The notes under the pieces are model-generated. The model searched no databases, was not told the origin of the DNA, and saw only the letters and a list, made by a program, of their open reading frames with translations. A stretch of DNA of 64,000 bases, from NCBI RefSeq assembly GCF_002946835.1, contig NZ_CP026652.1:7254001-7318000 (forward strand), written 5' to 3'. Shown here one piece after another: positions 57,133-64,000 of this stretch. Made by a program: the position numbers and the translations under genes. Source of the stretch: Streptomyces dengpaensis (GTDB lineage Bacteria > Actinomycetota > Actinomycetes > Streptomycetales > Streptomycetaceae). Each line of letters opens with the position of its first letter. The first letter of the stretch is position 1.

Positions 57133-57247
57133 CTGCGATAGGGTTCAAACGTGCCGCGGCGGCACCGAAACGCTCAAACAGGCCGCCATAAGGGCTTGGT
57201 TCCGTGCGCCCAAAAGCCCCCAACCAGCACTCTCCGAAAGAAGATCA

Positions 57248-58528
57248 ATGGCCGTCTCCAAGCGCCTTCGCTACGAGATCCTCCGCAGGGATCAGCACAC
57301 CTGCCGCTACTGCGGCGCGTCCGCCCCGGCAGTCCCGCTGCGCGTCGATCACGTCACCCCGGTCGCGCTCGGCGGCACCGACACACCCGACAACCTCGTC
57401 ACGTCCTGCGAGCCGTGCAACAGCGGCAAGAGCAGCGCCACCGTCGACGCGGCCACGGTCGCCGACGTCAGCGACGACGCGCTCCGGTGGGCCGCCGCCA
57501 TGACGCAGGCCGCCGAGGAACTGCGCGAGCAGCAGGCCCCGAAGGTCGCGTACCGGCAGGTATTCCAGGACGCCTGGAACGGATGGACCTGGGAGCGTGA
57601 CGGGAAGAAGGAAACGTTCGACCTCCCCAAGGACTGGAAGGGAAGCCTCGACGCCTTCCGCGAGGCCGGCCTGCCGCAGGACGTCTGGCCCGACATCGTC
57701 GAGAAGTCGATGACCAACAAGACGGTCAGGTCGGAGAACCTCTTCCGCTACTGCTGCGGCATCGGCTGGCGCATGGTCGGCGAACTCCAGGAGCGGGCGC
57801 GCGCGATCGTAGGCGTCACTCCAGATGCGTCGAATCCCATCGATTCAGTCGTTCAGGCAGCCGTCGACACCTGGAAGGGCAACAAGTTCGGCGACATCAG
57901 CGATGACGAACTCGCCCGCTTCGAGGCGAGCGCGGTAGCAGCACGCGAGGCGGAAGAGGAAGACGCTCACCGCATCGTTCAGGCCGGCCAGTACGCAGCC
58001 TGGTACGGCGAAACCGAAGTGGTCGCCGCACTCGCCAAGCTCGACCGCGACGAAGCCTTGCAGGAATGGACCTTCGCATGGCTGTCCGCCGCAGGGGAGT
58101 GGCCTGACGACGAGCCAACTGAGCAGGCGCGCACGCAGATCGACCGTCTCCTCAACGGTCAGGTGAACGTCGCGCGGGTCACGCGGGCTGCGATCTATGC
58201 CGGGTCCCGCCGTTCGGTACGGATCTACTTCGGTCTCTCCGAGGCGGAGCTCAAGATCAGCGGCCAGCACGAGGTCATCTCGAAGTCCGTAGAGGCGTGG
58301 GTCCAGGCGTATCACTCCACGGCCGGCCACTGGCCCTCGAAGGCTGAGGTCTCCGCCTTCTTCGCCAGCATGCGGCGGATCGGGGCCGACGGCGAGATCT
58401 GGATCGACGACATCTACCCGGCGGCTGCCGCAGCTGGCGCCTATCTCGACCCGGACATCTCCACGTGCCTGACCCGACACCTGTCTGTATTCGAGGCCGC
58501 GGCTCGCCCGCTCGCGCCTGCCGCCTGA
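57248..58528 (+). CDS. HNH-domain phage protein with large C-terminal region
   Basis: The N-terminal 60 residues form an HNH nuclease: zinc cysteines Cys19/Cys22 (CRYCG) and Cys54/Cys57 (CEPCN), catalytic Asp34-His35 (VDHVTPVALGG) and Asn49/Asn58. The remaining 360 residues are helical and unrecognised (KETFDLPKDWKGSLDAFREA, ENLFRYCCGIGWRMVGELQE, IDRLLNGQVNVARVTRAAIY). The protein lies directly before the replication gene, so it might act at the origin or be a hybrid with a replication-type C-terminus. AAAGAAG precedes the ATG. Confidence 0.78.
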   Translation: MAVSKRLRYEILRRDQHTCRYCGASAPAVPLRVDHVTPVALGGTDTPDNLVTSCEPCNSGKSSATVDAATVADVSDDALRWAAAMTQAAEELREQQAPKVAYRQVFQDAWNGWTWERDGKKETFDLPKDWKGSLDAFREAGLPQDVWPDIVEKSMTNKTVRSENLFRYCCGIGWRMVGELQERARAIVGVTPDASNPIDSVVQAAVDTWKGNKFGDISDDELARFEASAVAAREAEEEDAHRIVQAGQYAAWYGETEVVAALAKLDRDEALQEWTFAWLSAAGEWPDDEPTEQARTQIDRLLNGQVNVARVTRAAIYAGSRRSVRIYFGLSEAELKISGQHEVISKSVEAWVQAYHSTAGHWPSKAEVSAFFASMRRIGADGEIWIDDIYPAAAAAGAYLDPDISTCLTRHLSVFEAAARPLAPAA

Positions 58529-58561
58529 CGTCCGCCATCCCTGCGATCGGAAAGAGATCCC

Positions 58562-59443
58562 GTGAGCATCAAGGTCACCAACTGGGTGTGGGCCCGGTCT
58601 GAGTCCCGTAACGGGGCTCGGCTGGTCATGCTCGCGCTGGCCGACCGGGCGGATGACAAGGGGCTTGCTTGGCCTTCCATCGAAGACCTTATGGATCGGA
58701 CCAAGTTGTCTCGCCGCGCGGTCCAGAAGGGGATTGCTGCGCTCGTTGACGACGGCGAGTTGACGGTTGAGAACGGTGGCGGCAGGCACCGCTCGAACCG
58801 CTACCGGATCATCCCGAAACCGTGCACATCTGACGCGGTTACTCCCGAGGAACAGCGCACATCTGACGCGGTATTGGACTCAGAAACAGCGCACTTTGAG
58901 CAGGAAACAGCGTCAGATGTGCGCGAAACAGCGCACTCTGCGACGCGAAACAGCGTCCAGAGTGCACCCGAACCACCAGTAGAACCGTCAAGGGAACCGT
59001 CAGGGAACCACCACAACAACCGGCCAGCTCGACAAGATCGACGCCCTACGGCCCGAGGTGTGGAAGAAGCCCCGCTTCCCGAGGAAATCACCCGCCTCCA
59101 GGACGCCATGAGCGGCGCCGGGATCAACCTGCCCTGGAAGTTCCTCGGCGACGACATGATCCGGGTCCTCAACGACGTCAAGCGCCTCGGCATCCCGCTG
59201 ATGGTCGAGCAAGCCCTCAAGGCCGAACAGGGCGCCAACCCGCCGCCCTTCAGCTCCCGCTGGTTCTACGACGGCTGGCACGCCATACGCACACCCGTCG
59301 ACCTCGAAGGCGCCTCCGACGGCAGCAACGTCGTCGCGCTCCGCACCTCGCCGGCCGCCACCCGCCAGCAGCAAGAGACCAACGACCTCTTCGACCGCGC
59401 CATGGCGCGCGCCAAAGCCCGAATGGAGCAGGAATCTTCATGA
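58562..59443 (+). CDS. phage replication initiator-like winged-helix protein
   Basis: The 293-residue protein has an N-terminal winged helix (LADRADDKGLAWPSIEDLMD, LSRRAVQKGIAALVDDGELT, NGGGRHRSNRYRI; about 25-82), as in phage replication proteins of the lambda O/DnaD type. Residues 88-133 are a repetitive polar linker whose DNA is the iteron array. A C-terminal helical domain follows (EITRLQDAMSGAGINLPWKF, WHAIRTPVDLEG). The next gene overlaps by 4 bp and may be a helicase loader. GTG start. Confidence 0.75.
   Translation: MSIKVTNWVWARSESRNGARLVMLALADRADDKGLAWPSIEDLMDRTKLSRRAVQKGIAALVDDGELTVENGGGRHRSNRYRIIPKPCTSDAVTPEEQRTSDAVLDSETAHFEQETASDVRETAHSATRNSVQSAPEPPVEPSREPSGNHHNNRPARQDRRPTARGVEEAPLPEEITRLQDAMSGAGINLPWKFLGDDMIRVLNDVKRLGIPLMVEQALKAEQGANPPPFSSRWFYDGWHAIRTPVDLEGASDGSNVVALRTSPAATRQQQETNDLFDRAMARAKARMEQESS
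58824..58960. other. candidate replication origin: iteron array inside the initiator gene
   Basis: GCACATCTGACGCGGT occurs at 58824-58839 and 58857-58872, with an inverted copy GCGTCAGATGTGC at 58910-58922. GAAACAGCG starts at 58883, 58904, 58925 and 58947, a 21-22-bp period, with a variant at 58849. A less GC-rich stretch (58970-59035) follows. The arrangement resembles the lambda origin inside gene O. Confidence 0.6.
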
Positions 59444-60069
59444 CCCCCGACGAAACCGTTGTGCTCGCCCGCTATGTGCGGGCTCTCTGCCCCGGTCAGA
59501 AGTTCGACGAGTACACCCCGGACGCCTGGCACGACGTCCTCGGCGACTTCGCTCTCGCCGACGCTCGCGCAGCCGCCGCTGCCGTTGCCCGCCGTCAGCC
59601 GTTCGTCAGCCCCGCCGAGATCATCGGCGAGATCAAGCGGCAGCGAGGCGACCGTGCCGACAGCTTCCAGGGGCCCGGTCTTCCGGCCGAGATTCCGGAC
59701 GCTGACCCGGACGACGTCCGTGCGTACCTCGCTGCGCTGCGAGCTCAGAGGACACGGGCCGCGGATGGCTTCGAGCTGAAGCCGCGGAAGATGGCGGAGC
59801 TCCTGGCCGGCGTTGGTCGCGAAGTACCGGCGGAGATCGCCGAGGTGAAGCGCCCGGGACCGCTCGGAATCGAATGCCCGAACTGCTCGGCGGCGATAGG
59901 CCGGCCTTGCCGCACCCCGGGTGGTCACGAGCGAGCGCCTCACGCTGCCCGGGCTGGACGCACGGATCCTGCCGGCGACCAGGCCGAGATGGAGCGTCGC
60001 CGCGCGGCATCCGCCCGGCACCTCGCCCGCCTTGAAGCCGACGGCTCCGACGAGGAGGTCGCCTCGTGA
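59440..60069 (+). CDS. phage protein with zinc finger, possible helicase loader
   Basis: The 209-residue protein has a helical N-terminal part (ETVVLARYVRALCPGQKFDE, AEIIGEIKRQRGDRAD) and a zinc-finger-like C-terminus (CPNCSAAIGRPCRTPGGHER, PHAAR). The same finger pattern occurs in the protein at 61796. Its position right after the O-like gene with a 4-bp overlap matches helicase loaders such as lambda P, but no sequence match is claimed. Confidence 0.58.
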   Translation: MTPDETVVLARYVRALCPGQKFDEYTPDAWHDVLGDFALADARAAAAAVARRQPFVSPAEIIGEIKRQRGDRADSFQGPGLPAEIPDADPDDVRAYLAALRAQRTRAADGFELKPRKMAELLAGVGREVPAEIAEVKRPGPLGIECPNCSAAIGRPCRTPGGHERAPHAARAGRTDPAGDQAEMERRRAASARHLARLEADGSDEEVAS

Positions 60070-60410
60070 CTGCCGAGCAGATCCCGGACGACGACGGCAT
60101 CCAGGTTGACGACGTGAAGGCGGTTCGCCGCGAAGGCCGCAGCGAGCTCAAGGCCTTGATGCGGGCGCAGATCCAGATCGGCCAGGCCCGCCGCGAGCCG
60201 ACCGTGAAGCCCGCCCCGCCGCGCCCTCCCGGCCACAAGCCCGGCGCCTGGCCTGTCGGTACCAGCCCGCCCGGCCCGCCACCCGAGCGGAAGATCCCCG
60301 CCCACGTCTGGGATGCGGCCGTCCGCCACTACCGCAACACCGAGCACCACCCCGACCAGCCCTGCGACTGCGGCAACTGCCCGCCGCCCAACACCGAGGA
60401 GAACCGATGA
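60066..60410 (+). CDS. hypothetical phage protein
   Basis: The 114-residue protein has a charged helix (VRREGRSELKALMRAQIQIG), a long proline-rich middle and CDCGNCPPPN at the end, which may bind metal. GTG start with 4-bp overlaps. Unrecognised. Confidence 0.55.
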   Translation: MTAEQIPDDDGIQVDDVKAVRREGRSELKALMRAQIQIGQARREPTVKPAPPRPPGHKPGAWPVGTSPPGPPPERKIPAHVWDAAVRHYRNTEHHPDQPCDCGNCPPPNTEENR

Positions 60411-60916
60411 ACGTCCGTGGCCCCGTCACTGTTGCCGCGTACATCGCGACCATTCCCGCCGCGAACCTGCTTGTGCAGCATGTCGGGCCCGTGCCCGTCG
60501 GCTTCGGGTACACCGCCCCGGCCGGGGTCTACATGGTCGGCCTGGCGCTGGTGCTGCGTGACCTGGCCCGGGAGGCAGTTGGCAGGGCCGCGGTCCTTGC
60601 CGCCATCGCCGTCGGCGCCGTCGTCTCGTACTTCCTCGCCACGCCCGCGCTGGCCGTTGCTTCGGCTGCCGCGTTCGTGGTCGCCGAGACCATGGACTTC
60701 GCCGTCTACGAACCGCTCCGGGAGCGGGGCCTGCTCGTTGCGATGGGCGTCTCGAACGCAGTCGGTCTCCTCGCCGACAGCGTGATCTTCCTCTGGCTGG
60801 CGTTCGGCTCGCTCGAGTTCCTGCCCGGCCAGATCCTCGCCAAGGCGTACATGACCGCCGCAGCGATAGCCGTGATCGCCGCGGTCCGGCCGCGCCGCGT
60901 CGAGGTGGCCGCCTAG
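60407..60916 (+). CDS. VUT/YhhQ-family queuosine-precursor transporter
   Basis: The 169-residue membrane protein has about five to six helices (VAAYIATIPAANLLVQHVGP, GVYMVGLALVLRDLAREAVG, AVVSYFLATPALAVASAAAF). The conserved VUT segment LRDLAREAVGR after an early helix and the repeated helix pattern match the family that imports 7-deazaguanine bases such as preQ0, preQ1 or queuine. It is shorter than the usual host form (about 220). It overlaps its upstream gene and stands 2 bp before the DpdA-like gene, which supports a precursor-import role. Confidence 0.78.
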   Translation: MNVRGPVTVAAYIATIPAANLLVQHVGPVPVGFGYTAPAGVYMVGLALVLRDLAREAVGRAAVLAAIAVGAVVSYFLATPALAVASAAAFVVAETMDFAVYEPLRERGLLVAMGVSNAVGLLADSVIFLWLAFGSLEFLPGQILAKAYMTAAAIAVIAAVRPRRVEVAA

Positions 60917-60918
60917 TC

Positions 60919-61779
60919 ATGAAATTCATGCTCGGAACCCACATGGCGAACTGGCTTTGGGACGACGACGTGCGCCTTGACGGCGTGACGCTGTTCATCT
61001 CCCGCAACCGGCTTGCCAAGCGCGTCAGCGCCTTCCCGGCCGCCCGCCGGGACTGGGCGCTCGACAGTGGCGGGTTCACCGAGCTGAAGGACCACGGCGG
61101 CTGGCGCACCTCGCCCGAGGAGTACGCCGCCGAGGTTCGGCGCTACCGCGAGCAGCTGGGCCGTCTGCTGTGGGCCGCGCCGCAGGACTGGATGTGCGAA
61201 CCCTGGGTGATCTTCGGCGGTGTTCACAACGGGCAGCGGTTCGCCGGAACCCAGGAAGCCCGCGGCATCAACCCCGGCAAGCCCGACGACCTCGAGGCCG
61301 CGGTGCGTATGCACCAAGAGTTCACCGTCCAGAACTACCTCGAACTCCAGCGCATTGCCCCCGACCTGCCGTGGATACCGGTCCTACAAGGCTGGGCGCT
61401 CGAGGACTACGAGCGGTGCGCACAGATGTACGCCGACGCGGGCGTCGACCTCGCCGCTGCCCCGGTTGTCGGCCTTGGGTCCGTGTGCCGACGGCAGGCC
61501 ACCGAAGAGATCGCCCGCATCGTCGACACCTTCCATGGCCGCGGCCTGCGCCTGCATGGCTTCGGCGTGAAGACCGATGGGCTCGCTGATTACGGCGACC
61601 AGCTCGTATCCGCCGACTCCATGGCCTGGTCGGTCGGAGGCCGCCGCAATCCCCGCCTCCCGGAATGCACCCACCGCGCGAAGAACTGCGCGAACTGCGC
61701 CACCTACGCCCTGCGCTGGCACCAGCGCATCGTCAACGCCCCACCCACCTGGCGACAGCACCACCTGTTCGCTGCCTGA
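60919..61779 (+). CDS. DpdA-like deazapurine DNA transglycosylase (TGT superfamily)
   Basis: The 286-residue protein is a TIM-barrel relative of tRNA-guanine transglycosylase. It has DSGGF (49-53), the base-binding motif with the nucleophile-region Asp, then PVLQGW (154-159, compare GIVQGG), GLGSVCRR (185-192) and HGFGVK (213-218). SADSMAWS (231-238) is typical of DpdA-type proteins. A C-terminal Cys250/His252/Cys257/Cys260 cluster may hold zinc. DpdA exchanges guanine in DNA for a 7-deazaguanine base. With the VUT transporter 2 bp upstream, import and insertion of such a base is likely. Confidence 0.8.
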   Translation: MKFMLGTHMANWLWDDDVRLDGVTLFISRNRLAKRVSAFPAARRDWALDSGGFTELKDHGGWRTSPEEYAAEVRRYREQLGRLLWAAPQDWMCEPWVIFGGVHNGQRFAGTQEARGINPGKPDDLEAAVRMHQEFTVQNYLELQRIAPDLPWIPVLQGWALEDYERCAQMYADAGVDLAAAPVVGLGSVCRRQATEEIARIVDTFHGRGLRLHGFGVKTDGLADYGDQLVSADSMAWSVGGRRNPRLPECTHRAKNCANCATYALRWHQRIVNAPPTWRQHHLFAA

Positions 61780-61795
61780 CCTCGAAGGAGACCCG

Positions 61796-62101
61796 ATGAC
61801 GATCCACACCGGTGCCCCGATGCCCGAGTCCCTGCGCCACCAGATGCGCGCCACGCAGCACCCGGCCCGCGCCGTCGACTGCCCGCACTGCGGCGCCCAC
61901 GCCCACCGCCCGTGCCACCTCCGCACGACCGGCCGCCAGTTGCCGCAGCCGCACCCGCAGCGCGTCTCCGCCTGGGCGCAGACCACCGCCTGCTGCCCCG
62001 AATGCCAGGTCGAGCCGACCGTGCCCTGCCACGACGAAGGCCGCGCACGGGCCACCGTCCACCACCGCCGCCAGCAGGAAGCCGAGGCCACCGCCGCATG
62101 A
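61796..62101 (+). CDS. tandem zinc-finger phage protein
   Basis: The 101-residue protein holds two copies of a finger: CPHCGAHAHRPCHLRTTGRQ with PHPQR, then CCPECQVEPTVPCHDEGRAR with VHHRR. The same C-x2-C-x5-PC-x-T/D-x-G-x-PHxxR pattern ends the protein at 59440. GAAGGAG precedes the ATG. It lies right after the DpdA-like gene. Likely nucleic-acid binding (inference). Confidence 0.62.
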   Translation: MTIHTGAPMPESLRHQMRATQHPARAVDCPHCGAHAHRPCHLRTTGRQLPQPHPQRVSAWAQTTACCPECQVEPTVPCHDEGRARATVHHRRQQEAEATAA

Positions 62102-62313
62102 GCCCTTACGAGCGCCTGATGGCGGAGGCCCTGCCGACCGGCACGTTCGGCCACGCCGAGCCCGTCCGCCCCCGTCCGGCCGAGCGGGTCTCCCTGTGGA
62201 CGCCCGACGAGCAGGCCGCACACGTCGCCGCCCTCGTGGCCGAGCTGGACCGGCTCGAAGGCCGCGGCACCGGCAAGCCGCGCCTGCGGGTCATTGAAGG
62301 CGAGGCCGCCTGA
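62098..62313 (+). CDS. small hypothetical phage protein
   Basis: The 71-residue protein has a disordered first half and a helix (DEQAAHVAALVAELDRLEGR). It overlaps both neighbours by 1-4 bp. Unrecognised. Confidence 0.55.
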   Translation: MSPYERLMAEALPTGTFGHAEPVRPRPAERVSLWTPDEQAAHVAALVAELDRLEGRGTGKPRLRVIEGEAA

Positions 62314-63020
62314 TGACCGCCTGCCCGAACCCGACGAAGTCCCGGTACGCGACCCGTGAGGCTGCCGAGACTGCGGCCCGCCGTGTCGCCCTGCGCATCG
62401 AGGCGCCGCTGAGGCCCTACGAATGCGCCTGCACCTGGTGGCACCTCACCAAGAACCTGCCCGAGCGCCCCGTCGACGTCTCCGCCGCCACCCGCCACGA
62501 CATCGAGTTCCTGAATGTCCTGCCCGACATCGACTTCCGCGAGGTCGTCGTCCGCGACGCCGACGGGCAAGGCGACCCCGGGCAGCGGGCCGCACTCCGC
62601 CACCACCGCAACCAGGTCCGCTGGAAGAAGCAGCTCGGCCAGCTGATCGCCGACGTGGAAGAGCAGCTGAAAGACCGCCGCGGCGACAAGTCGCTCGCAA
62701 GCCACGACTGGGCGAAGCGGGCCACCGGCTACCGGGACTCGCTGATCGTGCGGCTCAACGAGTGCAAGCGGCTCCGTGCCGCCGACCACGCGCAGGCGAT
62801 CGTCAACCAGGAACATCGCCGCCGGGATGCCGAGATAGCAGCCGCGGCCGGGGCCACCGTGAAGGAACTCCGGGCAGCGGCAGGGGAGATCGCAGTCCAG
62901 CGGCTGATCGCGGCCCACGGCCCAGAGTTCGACGACTACCTGGCCGAGGAGTACGCGGTGTTGGGGATCAGCTTGCCGGCCCGTGTCGAACGTCACCGGC
63001 GCGAACGAGGTGCCGCCTGA
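62313..63020 (+). CDS. hypothetical phage protein, charged helical
   Basis: The 235-residue protein starts with KSRYATREAAETAARRVALR and an ECACTWWHLT segment, common at the start of actinophage proteins of unknown role. The rest is charged helix (LRHHRNQVRWKKQLGQLIAD, EHRRRDAEIAAAAGATVKEL). The ATG overlaps the previous stop by one base. Confidence 0.6.
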   Translation: MTACPNPTKSRYATREAAETAARRVALRIEAPLRPYECACTWWHLTKNLPERPVDVSAATRHDIEFLNVLPDIDFREVVVRDADGQGDPGQRAALRHHRNQVRWKKQLGQLIADVEEQLKDRRGDKSLASHDWAKRATGYRDSLIVRLNECKRLRAADHAQAIVNQEHRRRDAEIAAAAGATVKELRAAAGEIAVQRLIAAHGPEFDDYLAEEYAVLGISLPARVERHRRERGAA

Positions 63021-63097
63021 TGTCGCCCGTTGTCCTCCGCCCGCAGCCGCCCGGCCTGATCCGTGACCGCCCGCCTGCCCCCGCCCGACCACTGTGA
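63020..63097 (+). CDS. possible 25-residue peptide
   Basis: An ATG overlapping the previous stop by one base opens a 25-codon frame rich in proline and arginine (LRPQPPGLIRDRPPAPARPL). The coupling is its only support. Confidence 0.25.
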   Translation: MSPVVLRPQPPGLIRDRPPAPARPL

Positions 63098-63136
63098 CCT
63101 GCACGAATCCGTGAACTGACCGACAGGAGAACCGAC

Positions 63137-63691
63137 ATGACCGACCGCACGCCGCTCACTGAGCAGCAGCTCGACAGCTACGCCGAACTCGCGATCACCG
63201 CCGAACACGACGGGATCCAGGTTGATCCGGCCGTCGTCACACGGCTCGTCGACGAGGTTCGCCGCCTGCAGTTTCAGTGCCGCTACCTGATCGGCCAGCT
63301 CGCGAAGCGGGACGCGGCGTCCGGCCGCGGCGACCGGGCGGTGCGGGAGTTCCTCACCGCCGACCCCGGCCCGACCGTGCAGCCGACCGGCTACGTCGTC
63401 TCCTGCCTGCCCGCGGGTCACGACGACCGGTGGACGTTCACCGTTCAGGTGCAGCACGCGGGCGGCGACAAGTTCGTCGTCAGGCACGGCCTCCGCCATT
63501 ACGGCGTGGACGGCGCATGGTCCTACGAGCCCGGCTTCGACGAGGACGACGACTCGGCCGAGGTGGAGTGGGCTGATGCGCACCGCTTCGACCACGACAC
63601 GGCGCTGCGCCTCGCCCGCGAGTTGGCGCCGCGGCTCACGTACCGGGGCCGGACCGTCGCCGACGTACTGGCCGAGGGAGCGCAGCGATGA
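63137..63691 (+). CDS. hypothetical phage protein
   Basis: The 184-residue protein has a helical start (EQQLDSYAELAITAEHDG, VVTRLVDEVRRLQFQCRYLI) and an acidic beta-rich later part (WTFTVQVQHAGGDKFVVRHG, FDEDDDSAEVEWADAHRFD). ACAGGAGA precedes its ATG. No family is recognised. Confidence 0.58.
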   Translation: MTDRTPLTEQQLDSYAELAITAEHDGIQVDPAVVTRLVDEVRRLQFQCRYLIGQLAKRDAASGRGDRAVREFLTADPGPTVQPTGYVVSCLPAGHDDRWTFTVQVQHAGGDKFVVRHGLRHYGVDGAWSYEPGFDEDDDSAEVEWADAHRFDHDTALRLARELAPRLTYRGRTVADVLAEGAQR

Positions 63692-63963
63692 GCGATCTCT
63701 TCGAGGCCAACTCCGACGCGGCGACCGCACTTCTGGCTGCGGGCTGGACCGTCGACGATCACCACTTCCTGCCGACCCTGCGCAACGGCGGCGCCTTCTG
63801 GTCCGTCGGCGGTGACGCCACCTCGACGCTCTGGTCCGGCGACTGGATTGCCGAGTTTGACCGCGGCACCCCGGTGATCGTCGTCGTCGCCGCGTGTCTT
63901 GCGGCTGCGGGTCAGACCGCCGAGCGGCTGGCCGACGTGATCCCGATCCGCCCCACCCCGTGA
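63688..63963 (+). CDS. hypothetical phage protein
   Basis: The 91-residue protein reads ALLAAGWTVDDHHFLPTLRN, GGAFWSVGGDATSTLWSGDW and IVVVAACLAAAGQTAERLAD. It looks like a small alpha/beta domain. It overlaps the preceding gene by 4 bp and is the last complete gene in the window. Confidence 0.57.
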   Translation: MSDLFEANSDAATALLAAGWTVDDHHFLPTLRNGGAFWSVGGDATSTLWSGDWIAEFDRGTPVIVVVAACLAAAGQTAERLADVIPIRPTP

Positions 63964-64000
63964 CACGCAGGACGGTCGGCCCCGCCGTTACCGGGCCCGA

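Larger units (their letters stand above)
43161..64000. mobile_element. left arm of an integrated phage-like element
   Basis: The region starts after a chromosomal terminator with a tyrosine integrase facing outward. It continues with a repressor/operator region and then an unbroken series of short, overlapping phage-type genes: methyltransferase, exonuclease, RecE-like nuclease, HNH, replication protein, DpdA-like enzyme. No late structural genes or right attachment site appear before the window ends. It could be a temperate prophage or an integrative element that carries phage early genes. Confidence 0.85.

Noticed and set aside
43161..64000. CRISPR array within the element
   Set aside because: No regularly spaced 25-40-bp repeats with unique spacers are present; the repeats at 58.8-58.95 kb are short, overlap coding sequence and fit iterons.

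Overview
The window is high-GC DNA with the gene content, GTG/ATG start usage, GGAGG-type ribosome sites and intergenic hairpin repeats of a Streptomyces chromosome. Positions 1 to about 43.1 kb are chromosomal. From about 43.1 kb to the right edge (which is not its end) lies an integrated phage-like element.

Chromosomal part. 0-10.6 kb: housekeeping genes gmk, rpoZ, coaBC, metK, priA (with decayed ATPase motifs), fmt, rsmB, rpe and a SorC-type regulator. 11.7-15.8 kb: a scar zone in which a MarR regulator, a GNAT acetyltransferase and an APC amino-acid permease are all broken around an intact GuaB1. 15.8-19.7 kb: an Lrp/AsnC regulator and a conservon-type sensor operon (kinase, roadblock, DUF742) whose usual GTPase is not next to it. 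19.9-22.5 kb: an amidase/FAD-monooxygenase pair resembling DavA/DavB (amino acid to amide to acid). 22.6-30 kb: F420-type oxidoreductase, DUF5995 protein, GH6 glycosidase, NCS2 permease, and a divergent MFS transporter/ROK regulator pair separated by a clean operator and a 169-nt hairpin. 30-35.7 kb: remnants of lost genes, including a chitinase-type promoter without a chitinase, then an FMN riboswitch and ribE-ribM-ribBA-ribH, followed by hisE, hisG and a PH-domain protein. 35.9-43.1 kb: two CNNM/CorC proteins, a TPR-AAA+ ATPase, a candidate small RNA, a uridine-kinase-like protein and a Tat-exported C39-type peptidase.

Phage-like element. A tyrosine integrase lies at the left edge, followed by a repressor with divergent operators and small HTH/excisionase-like genes. 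Then comes a tightly overlapping early-gene array: an orphan DNA methyltransferase, a DEDDh exonuclease, a RecE-like nuclease with a candidate annealing protein, zinc-finger proteins, an RHH regulator with palindromic operators, an HNH protein, and a winged-helix replication protein whose own gene contains an iteron array (lambda O-like origin). Next to it are a VUT/YhhQ transporter and a DpdA-like transglycosylase, suggesting that a 7-deazapurine precursor is imported and placed into phage DNA. No capsid, terminase or tail genes are visible, so only the left arm of the element is in view.

The most interesting points are the VUT-DpdA pair, the iteron origin inside the replication gene, and the 83-bp-arm hairpin upstream of the MFS gene whose mismatches are almost all G.U pairs in one strand only.
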